Below, one piece after another: positions 10,665-19,968 of a DNA stretch of 64,000 bases. How positions within the stretch are numbered: position 1 is the first letter of the stretch; every line of letters starts with the position of its first letter. The DNA lies in NCBI GenBank assembly GCA_900095095.1, contig FMBT01000341.1, positions 186,001-250,000 on the forward strand, read 5' to 3'. Under the pieces are notes generated by a model that saw only the letters and a list, made by a program, of their open reading frames with translations, was not told the origin of the DNA and ran no database searches. The DNA comes from Fragilariopsis cylindrus CCMP1102 (lineage: Eukaryota; Bacillariophyta; Bacillariophyceae; Bacillariales; Bacillariaceae). The position numbers and the translations under genes were made by a program.

Positions 10665-11588
10665 CTGTGCACATGGTGTGAATGGAAAAGTTCGCCCAGC
10701 TCTATTGTTTCGTGTTGCGACTTTGACGCTGCGGAATATTTTGCCAATCTTTTTATCGCAAACGATGTATCTATAGTACTATCTTTCTTATAAAAGCTTC
10801 TGTTACACCTATCAATACAATAGTTTGTCGTAGTAGTACAGTATTAGATTAGGGTGTTGTGTTCTTTCTTCTCCGTCACGAAACAAACAAACAAACAGTA
10901 ATAATATACTGTAGCATCATAATCATGTATATCTTCTTCCTCTCTGCTCTTGTCATATTCTCGTCATCATCGTCAACATCCTGATTGGATGGTGGAGTAA
11001 AAAGCACCAAATTTCTTTTTTTTTTTTCGCGTAAAATTCGGTTCATTACTAAATTACATCATGAAAGAACCAAATCCAGTGAGGCAGCCATAAATTTCTT
11101 CTTTTTCGCTCAAAATTCGGTTCTCTCTCATTTCTTACATGAAAAATCCAGTGACAAAATTCGGTTCTTCTCATTTCTTACATGAATATTTAGTGAGCCC
11201 TTAACTAGAAATGAAATACCCAATTTCTTCTGAAGTCGTTCCATTGTTGTCATCATCTGTACAGTAGGATTTTTTGTTTCCGTGAATGAATCCGTGATCG
11301 ACCTTCTTGAGTCACTCTCTTCGTGCTTTTATGTCGTGAAAAGAATTCTATTCACGGTATCAGGTAACTTAAGACTAGTCGAACAATAGTGCGTGTTAAT
11401 TTGTATCTTTTTTAGAATGAATAGAAGTATCTCTTCGATCGCATTGATTCGATTGATTTTCAATTCAATGTACCGTACAGTAACAGAAAACAAGGTCCAG
11501 CGAAACAAGCAAACAACAAACAACAAAATGACAACACCAAAAAAGACAAATAATAACACCAAAAAACAAAAGAAAATGATACGATAAG
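10665..11588. other. Intergenic region with degenerate tandem copies of an AAATTCGGTTC unit
   Basis: No gene supported. Between about 11030 and 11200 a unit (AAATTCGGTTC, then CATTTCTTACATGAA and a CCAGTGA-like end) occurs three times in degenerate form. The last ~100 bases should contain the promoter of the prolyl hydroxylase gene. Confidence 0.55.
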
Positions 11589-13583
11589 ATGGGAAGCAGT
11601 AGTAACATTAGTAGTAGTAGTAGTAGTAGTAGTAGACATGCGCATCATACTAGTCCTACTGCGATGATGATGATGTCATTACGACGACGACAAAGACGAA
11701 TTTTGTCAATGATAATGTCGTTACTATTATTCTTATTTTCAATTGTAGTATCATTTCAGTATACCGCCACCAACATCGTTGTTGTTGAAGCCGTCGTCGT
11801 TGAAGCTGCAGGTGCAGCCGTTGCTTCTTCTGAAAATGAAAATGAAATTGAATCAGAATTAGAATCAGAATCAGAATCGTCAGGAACGTGTGCTACTTCT
11901 TCCAATGTCGACAATGATAATAACGAGGCAGTATGTATAACGGGATCTAATCAGTTGAATTCGAATGAAATATATAAAGAAGAAAATGAAAATGAAAATA
12001 AAGAAGAAGATGACGATGAAATGGAGGAGAATAGACAATGTATAGTCGATGCAAGGAATGGATTATGTGACAAATTTCCAAAAGATATGTTTCAACGTTG
12101 TCCGTATTCATGTATAAATTATAATGAAAAACTAGGTTCTATTATTCATCTTGAAAATGAAAACGATGACGACATTTACAATAACAATGAGATTGATAAT
12201 GAGAGTGATGTTTGTGAAAATTTAATTGAGGATGAAATATGTGAAGAATATGCACATTATAATGAATTAAATTGTCTAAGGAATCAATCGTATATGTGGA
12301 AACATTGTCCAAAAAGTTGTTTGAAATGTTTTGATTTTATAAATAAAAATAATTCTGCTGATTCTGATTCCTTTTTTGGTACTCGAAGTACTAGTACTAG
12401 TATTGAAATTAATATTGGTGTGACACAAATAATTACTGACGACTCAATGATGATGGAAACGAATGATTACTTTGAAGCAAGTACTAGTAAAGATGGAGGA
12501 ATTTTAACATTTTTGTCGACAATTGAAAAAACAAATGACTATATGGTACAACAGGTGATGAAAGAGGATAAATATATCTCAGTACGAAAATATTGTCAAA
12601 ACTATAATAAATTCTGTACATTGGGTGTCACAACTAGAACACCGGATGTCTTTTGTAATCAAGATAATAATAATGGTATTAATAATAAATTACTATGTGG
12701 TCCTGCATGTCATTCCTGTGATGAAATGTTATTATCACAAAAAGAAATGGATATATTATATGATTGTACACCCGATACGTCTACTAATATATTTATTAAT
12801 GATAATGATAACGAAGAAGAAGAGGATGAAGACGAGGATGAAGAAGAGGATGAAGATGAAGACAACAAAAATAATGAACAAAAACAACAACAGCAAGAAC
12901 AACAAAAAATAACATTAGATACGATGTTTCAACGTATTATTGGTGAAGTACCATATCCAAAAGAATATGCTGATGAAGTTCCATCATTTGATGCAAAAGT
13001 TTTATCAAGACCAAAATTAAATCCAATCATTCATCAAAATATGTCTATAAATGATTTAAAGAATGATATTAATTTTGTTTTGGGTGGACCATGGATTATA
13101 CAATTAGATAATTTTCTAACAGACGAGGAATGTACACGTCTTATTGAATTAGGTGATATTATTGGACGTGATATCAGTACTATAGAAGTTGATGATGATG
13201 AATCATCCTCCGAAGAATCAACTAACGATAAAGATGAGAATAATTATGATGACGACAACGATATCGATATCGATAGCGAAAGTGAGGACGATGACGAGGA
13301 GGAGGAGGAACAATGGAGAACATCCACAACAGCATGGTGTGACGAAGACGATTGTAAAGATGATCCAATCACAAAACGTGTACAAGAAAAAATTGGTTTT
13401 ACAACAAGTGTCTTAGACCCAGCCTATTTTGAACATTTACAATTATTAAAGTATGTACCCGGTCAATTCTATAAAAATCATCATGATGAATCTGGTAGTC
13501 AACACGACATTGACTATAATATTAGTGGACCAAGAATTATCACATTCTTTTTATATTTAAATGGTCTAGATGACGACGACGAC

Positions 13584-13644
<61 letters not shown>

Positions 13645-13940
13645 GTGCTGGTGCTGGTGCTGGTGGCGAGACACGATTTACTAATATATTTGGTGATGAA
13701 ACTAGTATATATTTAGATGTCAAACCAAAAAAAGGACGTGCATTGATATGGCCATCCATGTTAAATGAAGATTTGTATGAATTTGAACCTAAAACATACC
13801 ATGAGGCACGAATTGTTAATAAAGGTAACAAATATGGTGCCAACGCGTGGTTACATTTACGTGATGTTAGAAATGTACATTGTGACGAAGATCAATTAGA
13901 ACCTATAAGATCTAAATTAGATCAAATTCAACAACAGTAA
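11589..13940 (+). CDS. ShK-domain prolyl 4-hydroxylase (P4Hc), membrane/secretory
   Basis: Single exon, 783 residues. A hydrophobic segment near residues 38-56 anchors or targets it to the ER. ShK-like six-Cys modules follow near residue 147 (CIVDARNGLCDKFP...CPYSC) and residue 206 (CENLIEDEICEEY...CPKSCLKC). A more divergent Cys module lies near residue 333. The 2-oxoglutarate/Fe(II) dioxygenase fold starts near residue 500 (GPWIIQLDNFLTDEEC). The iron ligands are visible as the H-x-D in YKNHHDESG (near 630) and the distal His in TYHEARIVNKG (near 737). The Lys that binds 2-oxoglutarate follows the distal His in NKGNKYGANAWLH. Eukaryotic P4Hs of this type hydroxylate prolines of secretory proteins. 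Two features are odd. An acidic insertion of about 50 residues lies near residues 535-580. A run of about 25 Asp, then GAGAGAGG, lies directly before ETRFTNIFG inside the catalytic barrel. Confidence 0.88.
13568..13643 (+). repeat. In-frame (GAY)n tract coding for poly-Asp
   Basis: About 25 GAC/GAT codons, mostly as a hexanucleotide GATGAC repeat, lie inside the P4H catalytic domain and are followed by GGTGCT repeats coding for Gly-Ala. Confidence 0.95.
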
Positions 13941-14680
13941 CTAATAATAATAATAATAATGGGAAATAAATGAATTATTCGAGAAAAGTATACAAATAGC
14001 AAGATCTAAATACGTAATATAGTTTTCAAATATTTTTTGTCAACGGCAATGATGGTTTTGGGCGAAGTGTTTGTGCTAAGTTTTGTTATACGTCTATCTT
14101 CTTTTAGTCTTTATGTTACGTTCCACAAACGATCGTGAAACAGGATTCTGATAATCTTACACTTAGTACTGTAAGATTCTATTAAGGCGGTAGGGTTGTT
14201 ACTCACTTTTCCTTGAAACCCTTCTTGAATACAGGCCCACCTTTCTTTCTGTAGATATCTCTATTGATGTTGCTATTGCAATACAACGGTTGTTCAAACG
14301 CAAAAGGTTGTTATTAACACACTTGTTTATTTAGTTTATGGTAATTGCAATTCATCAACAATAAAAGATAGACATAGGTTGTTTCTCTTAATTGGGTCTT
14401 TTGTTGTATCTTGGTATTGCGGTAAACGGTAACTGCGTTATTCGTAACATCACTTCGCCTAATATATATGCATATATATTGGCGGTTCGCGGCGGACACT
14501 TCTCTTATTTGTGTTTCGACTTCAACTGGTTGTAAGTAACTCACAACATTTACTTCTACAGACATAGGTGGGGCCGATGTATAATTTAACACTTATTATA
14601 TCGTCGCCAGCACTCTTTCTTCGTTTCATTGTTCGTGATCGTGATCGTGTTCTTTGTGATACGTTCTATAACATTTCGCA
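13941..14680. other. Intergenic region between convergent genes
   Basis: Lies between the 3' ends of the P4H gene and the cysteine-rich surface-protein gene. A minus-strand frame at 14314-14592 has no recognisable motif and lies after the stop of the surface-protein gene. I see nothing else. Confidence 0.5.
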
Positions 14681-16216
14681 TTACAACAAAAAGGCAACGA
14701 GCAATGTTGCGATGGCAGACACATACAAGCTAACCGACGAAGCTTTAAGTGAATACGAGTCAGAAGTTCCGTCGCAACAACTTAAGAAATCTCCGAGGTC
14801 TGTAGGACAGCATTGGCCTTCCAGCCCAGAACTTTTGCAGGCCTCGTTTACTTCACAAGATGCGAGCTCTGGTGTGACGGTGGGAGGCGATGGGTTAGGA
14901 TTAGGATTGGGGTTGGGGTTGGGGTTGGGTTCTCGTTTCTTGGTTGGATTATTCGTGAGCCTATTCGTTGGTCTGAACAAAACAAAAAGCAATAAGATTT
15001 GGTAAGGACGATTAATTTCGCTGAGTGTTATTATAATATTAGCAAATTCGAAAGATGAGAGACAAGACTTTTTCCATACCTTTCAGTGGGTTGCGGCGTG
15101 GATTTGAATGTAGGGAATGGTGTATCGCCGTCCTTCGTTGGACGACCTGTTGGTCTATAAACAGAAATAATAACAATGCACTGATTCAGTTAGAAAAAAA
15201 TGGAACAACTTCAGCGTTCAAATCAAATGCATACATTGTTTAAAAGTATAGACCTACCTAGCTGTTGGTGAGTTGGTCGGTTCGAGAGTTGGACGACGAG
15301 AAGCAGAATTCGTAGATAATGGAGTTGGAGGTTGCGTAAGGCCTGGACTAGGTCGAGGGGTAGGTGACGGCGTTACATCGCATGGTGGTTGTTCTTCGGG
15401 GCAATCGGTGGAATCATCTAGACAGCATTCTGGTTTGCCGTTGTTCGCATAACAGTCAGTATCAGGAGAATACGTGCAGTAATCGGCTCCGAGAAGTGGA
15501 ACTGGGGCTGCTGTTGGTCGAGGGGTAGGTGGCGGCGTTACATCGCACGGTGGTTGTTCTTTGGGGCAGTCGGTGGAATCATCTAGACAGCATTCTGGTT
15601 TGCCGTTGTTGATATAACAGTCAGTATCAGGAGAATACGTACAATAATCGGCTCCGGGAAGTGGAACTGGAGCTGCTGTTGGGCTTGGCGAATTGACTAC
15701 ATCGCACGGTGGTTGTTCTTCGGGGCAGTCGATGGAATCATCTAGACAGCATTCTGGTTTGCCGTTGTTGATATAACAGTCAGTATCAGGAGAATACGTG
15801 CAATAATTGGATCCGGGAAGTGGAACTGGAGCTGCTGTTGGGCTTGGCGAATTGACTACATCGCACGGTGGTTGTTCTTCGGGGCAGTCGATGGAATCAT
15901 CTAGACAGCATTCTGGTTTGCCGTTGTTCACGTAACAGTCAGTATCAGGAGAATACGTGCAATAATCGGCTCCGGGAAGTGGAACTGGAACTGATGTTGG
16001 ACTTGGCGTAGTAGGCGATGGCGATGAGACTACGTTACATGGCGGTTCTTCGTCGGGGCATTCACTGGAATCGTCTAGACAGCATTCTGGTCTGCCGTTC
16101 AAGTAACAGTCGGTATCAGGAGAATACGTGCAATAATCTTCCCCTAATTGGCCGATGACTGCCGTCGTCATGGCAGCAAATACTGACAGGGCTAAGAGCT
16201 TGGAAAATTTGACCAT
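14681..16216 (-). CDS. Secreted or GPI-anchored protein with five Cys-rich tandem repeats, three exons
   Basis: Spliced on the minus strand as 16216-15258, 15154-15080 and 14972-14681 (441 residues). Every junction splits an Arg codon as AG|A and each donor reads AG|GT. A signal peptide (MVKFSKLLALSVFAAMTTAVIG) is followed by five repeats of about 40 residues: a YCTYSPDTDCY core, an ECCLDDS core, and an end like CPEEQPPCDV. Pro/Thr/Ser-rich linkers separate them. Exon 2 is a PT-rich linker. Exon 3 has an (NP)n run and a CEVNEACKSSGLEG-CCPT-CC module of a type recurring in diatom proteins. The C-terminus (SVSLYVSAIATLLVAFLL) is hydrophobic, as for a GPI signal or anchor. A cell-surface or wall role is inferred; no enzymatic motif is visible. 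Confidence 0.8.
14973..15079 (-). other. Intron 2 of the Cys-rich repeat protein
   Basis: Minus strand from donor GTATGG at 15079 to acceptor TTCAG ending at 14973. The join keeps the frame and continues the Pro/Thr-rich linker. Confidence 0.7.
15155..15257 (-). other. Intron 1 of the Cys-rich repeat protein
   Basis: Minus strand from donor GTAGGT at 15257 to acceptor TATAG ending at 15155. It precedes a 75-base exon of Pro/Thr linker. Confidence 0.7.
15370..16150. repeat. Five tandem coding repeats of about 160-200 bp
   Basis: Five copies of the Cys-rich unit plus linker. Copies 2-4 are nearly identical at DNA level and the first (N-terminal) copy is the most diverged. This suggests recent unit duplication or conversion. 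Confidence 0.85.
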
Positions 16217-17679
16217 GTCGATTGATTGATTTTAAGTTTTATGCGTAAGGTATGAGTCACTCTCTATCCTGGAATATATTCGAATGGTCGATAAAGTAAG
16301 TAAATGTAATCGTACCAGATATGCAGATATGTGAGGTGAAACAACAACAAGTGAAAGAAAGAGCCAAAAGATTTGCAATCCGGTATCTATCGTTAACTTA
16401 CCGTACTTGCCATATCCTTCGCCATTTGTTTTACATGCATGTTTCCGCGTGCGTGTGCATTAAGGGCAGAAATAAGGGGCTGATTCGGGGGTTCTAATGC
16501 TTTTGTTCGGTTTGAAAAGGGGGGATGTAAATCGAGTTGATAGTCAATCGCATCTACTACTACAGACCTAGAAGGCTTACTTTTTCTATGAAGACAGAGA
16601 AAAGATAGAATGGGAGAATGTGAATGTAGGTTTCAATTAATATACCAGTATAGTCCTGTTGCTACAAATACTTTCTACTCAGTTTGTATGAAGGTACAAC
16701 TTAGTCAACTATACTATCTTTATCGTATTTTTAATTTTCACTCACAAAACAACCCTGTTATGCTTGTCAAAGATATGAAGATAATAACTCAAGACCTAAG
16801 CAGGCAATGTAAGAACCATTTCATCCTTTCACAAACAAGTAGGGGGAAGGGGGGGGGGGGGTGGAGGAAAACAAAGACGGAGAAGATGAAACGCAATATG
16901 TCCTTAATTGGCATGGTAGGGAATATCCTAATGATGGTGGAGAACCCATGTGGGTGAAATTTCTATCATAAGACTTCGATCAACATATGTTACTTCTACG
17001 CACTCCTTACATCTATTCTATAACTCCCTTCTTCATCTTTAATAAGTATCAGGGTCCAGTTGTGAGTGTGCTATGATCTAAAAAAAAATCATCATAATAT
17101 GTCTTTGAATGCTGGATCTTCAATTGATTCTCTAATAAAATTGTCGCTACGGAAGGAAGTTTGTAAAACAGTGTATAGGACGTAATCATTAAGTAGATGG
17201 AGTGATTGGAGTGATCGTCAATTCAGATATGGGTTATAATCCCATGAAAAAAATGCACTACGTTTGACTGCATTTTTTTCTATGAATGGCTGGACTACAG
17301 CAACTACATTTTTTGAATATAAATGAAATTAATTATTACAGTATTAATATTACTAATATTATTATTTATTGTTGATGATTTTCAATTTTTAGTATGACAA
17401 TCGTATTGCACATGCATCATTCGTTGTTCCCTACTAAAATTTACGGGGGTGGGGGGCATTTTATTTCAAAGAAAAATCTAAACTTCAATCCATCATCAGT
17501 CCATCATATTCCATCCATATCACACGAAGGAAGAACCGAACATGCATTTATTTTAATTTAACTTAATTCACTTCACACGAAAGAAGTGTCTTCAGTTCAA
17601 TTTGAATGAATGAACGATTGAATGATTGATTGATTGATCAAAAACCCCGCTAATTATCAATGGCTAGATGCCTCACCTT
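16217..17679. other. Long intergenic region, no supported gene
   Basis: Holds a G11 run near 16852, a GT-rich stretch near 17445 and a short hairpin at 17246-17280. A plus-strand frame at 16610-16957 shows no recognisable features. Confidence 0.5.
17246..17280. repeat. Hairpin: 12-bp perfect arms, 11-base loop
   Basis: GAAAAAAATGCA at 17246-17257 pairs with TGCATTTTTTTC at 17269-17280. It lies about 400 bases downstream of the mitoferrin-like gene's stop. Its role is unknown. Confidence 0.7.
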
Positions 17680-19116
17680 TTATGCACAATGTTCTGTAAA
17701 TAATTTTTTTAATGTTTCATAGGTTGTCCATGATATAGCAACAGCTGGTGTATGTGATAATATTCTTGGTGTCACACCTCGAAAGAATCCAGTATAACCT
17801 TCTGTACGATAAATCCTGATAGCTGCCTGTTTCCAATTTGCAACTAATGGTTTACTACTACTATTACCACCACCACCAGCAGCAGCAGTATTCGCATGTT
17901 GTTGTTGTAATGGACAAATATCAGGTGATATCTTGATACCCTGTTGTGACAGTAGACAGGATGGTGTCAATTGTTGTGTTTGAAGGTAAGTTTTAATTCT
18001 ATCTAATGGTGTTGTGGTTGCCGCTGCCACTAATCCAGCAAAGGAACTTGCACCTAATGTCACACCTAATGTTAATTCACTACTATTAGTAGTACCATTA
18101 CTATTGGCATTGTTGGACGTCCATTGTTTTTTTATGAATTCATTTGTACCGACCATAATCATTCCATATGGGATATTTGTGGCAAGTGTAATTGGGAAAC
18201 TACGTAGTAAACTGATTGGACCTTCATTTTTTATCATTGTGGTTAAGGCATGTGAAAAACTACGATAATGCCCTAATTGTAGACGTTGTTTGACGGTATC
18301 TAATGGACCTAATACAATATCGTGTGCAATCACCGCCGCACCACCGGCTAAGGCACTGCCGTATCCAGTGACATTCCCTTTACTGTCTAACGTGGAAGAT
18401 TTGACAATTTCATAGGTTGAAAAATATAAGGCATGTGCCGGGATACATCCAATTAATATAGTTTGTACACCACGCCATAATCTTGTCATACTAATAACAC
18501 CCTCCATCGTACTTTTAGTAGTAGCACCACTACTACTCGTAACCTCAGCAGTCTTAGTCACCATAGAAGATGCAACATTTTTTAAGGACGATGACGACGA
18601 CAACGACGAGGCAGAAGAAGATGTAGCATTTCCAGTCGTTGTCGTTGTTGTTGCTGCTGCTGTTTCCAAAGCAAGAGGATGTGATATAAGTTGTCGAATT
18701 GCTTGTAACATAGAAGGATTATGCATTGCTGTTGCCGTTGATTTTTGAATAGTACTAGCAGTACTAGTATTCGTAGCGGACATGGCAGCTTTTTGTAAGA
18801 TGGAACCAGGAATATTTTTATTGCTATTACGTGCAGCAGCATTAGTACTAGCAGCAGCCGCCGCAGCATGATGACTCACACCCTGTGTCGATGGATTATG
18901 TGTCGCTGGATTAAAATGACAAGCGGCACACACTTGAATATGTGTCCGAACGGTATCCAGTGGATAGACTAAAACATGTTCCGCCACACCAGCAAAGGAA
19001 CCAGCCACACAATGTACCCAAAAGGGTGATATACCATCCCATTCTTCCCATTCATCATCAAATTCTGCTTCTGCTGCTTCCGGTTGTTGCTGTTGTTGTT
19101 GTACCGGCAATTCCAT
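17680..19116 (-). CDS. Mitochondrial carrier, mitoferrin-like (iron import)
   Basis: Single exon, 478 residues. Three mitochondrial-carrier repeats are visible through their PX[DE]XX[KR] signatures: YPLDTVRTHIQ (near residue 55), GPLDTVKQRLQ (near 272) and TPLDRIKTYLQ (near 370). Mitoferrin-like marks are GSFAGVAEHVLVYPLD in helix 1, PAHALYFSTYE before helix 4 and an AHDI-PLDTVKQRLQ segment. These match the Mrs3/4-mitoferrin family, which brings iron across the inner mitochondrial membrane. A low-complexity Ser/Thr/Ala insertion of about 120 residues between the first and second helices makes it longer than usual carriers (about 300). The start is the ATG at 19116, just before a poly-Gln run. 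An S-adenosylmethionine carrier is the main alternative. Confidence 0.8.
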   Translation of the reverse strand: MELPVQQQQQQPEAAEAEFDDEWEEWDGISPFWVHCVAGSFAGVAEHVLVYPLDTVRTHIQVCAACHFNPATHNPSTQGVSHHAAAAAASTNAAARNSNKNIPGSILQKAAMSATNTSTASTIQKSTATAMHNPSMLQAIRQLISHPLALETAAATTTTTTGNATSSSASSLSSSSSLKNVASSMVTKTAEVTSSSGATTKSTMEGVISMTRLWRGVQTILIGCIPAHALYFSTYEIVKSSTLDSKGNVTGYGSALAGGAAVIAHDIVLGPLDTVKQRLQLGHYRSFSHALTTMIKNEGPISLLRSFPITLATNIPYGMIMVGTNEFIKKQWTSNNANSNGTTNSSELTLGVTLGASSFAGLVAAATTTPLDRIKTYLQTQQLTPSCLLSQQGIKISPDICPLQQQHANTAAAGGGGNSSSKPLVANWKQAAIRIYRTEGYTGFFRGVTPRILSHTPAVAISWTTYETLKKLFTEHCA

Positions 19117-19968
19117 TTTATTCTATTCTAATTACGATTCTTATTCTTATTCTTATTCTTATTACCGCAAAATCTTTCTCCGGTGACTTGACTTGACTGT
19201 TTGCCGTCCTTGGTTGTCTTTCTAGACAGTCGTTTATCAAGCTAAATGCGAATAGAAAAGATAAGAAATCGATCTCACTAACAATTCTGTTCTTGTCGTC
19301 GTCGGTGTAGTCGGTGTTAACAGCACTTCAGATTACACAACTAGCGTACTAGCTGCACGAATGAGAAGAATATTATGAGAGAGGAAGGAAGTGAATGGTT
19401 CAAAGATCACATTCATGCGCGTTTTTGTTGTTGTAGCAGCTGTTTGTGCTGTGCCTCCTTCGCCAATTATTTGATTACTGTACGTACGGGAATATGTTAT
19501 TCCAAAATAGTATCCTCCTTTTCTATTTAATAGTTAGTCGTAAAGTTTAGTTTATCTATTCACAAATTTACCATCGGACCCTCTTGCTCTGGAAGCACGC
19601 GTTGGTTAATAAATAAATAAAAAGACGTGTCTCTTTCTATTAGGGGGCGTACGATTAATTAAGGGGCGTCGTGAGGCGAGGCGAAGAGGGGCAGACAATA
19701 GAAATCACACACAGTACAGAACGACACTGCATGATGTCATCTCTTCAGAATCTTTGTTTGAATTTTCAACACATTCACTTCAATAACAAGCAAGACGCAA
19801 CAAGAAGCAAGAATATAAAGAGGTTTAGATTAAGGTATCATACACGTTTACAAGAAGATATACTACAAAAGAAACAATAGTACTCCCCCAGCGACAGCAA
19901 GTGACACCAAACACAGCAAAAAGGATTCGTATTAAGAGTGGAAAAGTTGGAAGAGTTGTTGGTGTGGA
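19117..19968. other. Divergent intergenic region (mitoferrin / HCF173-like)
   Basis: Shared upstream region of two divergent genes. It holds a (TTCTTA)n tract at 19137-19163 and, at 19735-19767, a motif resembling one at 27757-27791. A plus-strand frame at 19671-19880 is not convincing. Confidence 0.55.
19137..19163. repeat. (TTCTTA)n microsatellite
   Basis: About four units just upstream of the mitoferrin-like start. Confidence 0.85.

Noticed and set aside
13514-13843. Minus-strand frame with a poly-Ser run
   Set aside because: Shadow of the poly-Asp tract in the prolyl hydroxylase; GAC/GAT read in reverse gives Ser/Val codons.
14890-14930. Telomere-like G-rich repeat, considered as an internal telomeric site
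   Set aside because: The units are irregular (GGATTA, GGGGTT) and in frame with an (NP)n coding run, so a coding repeat explains them.
14568-15005. 145-codon plus-strand frame ending in (GLGLGLG) and LVGLFVSLFVG
   Set aside because: Opposite strand of exon 3 of the Cys-rich surface protein, whose signal peptide, splice sites and Cys modules make the minus strand the coding one.
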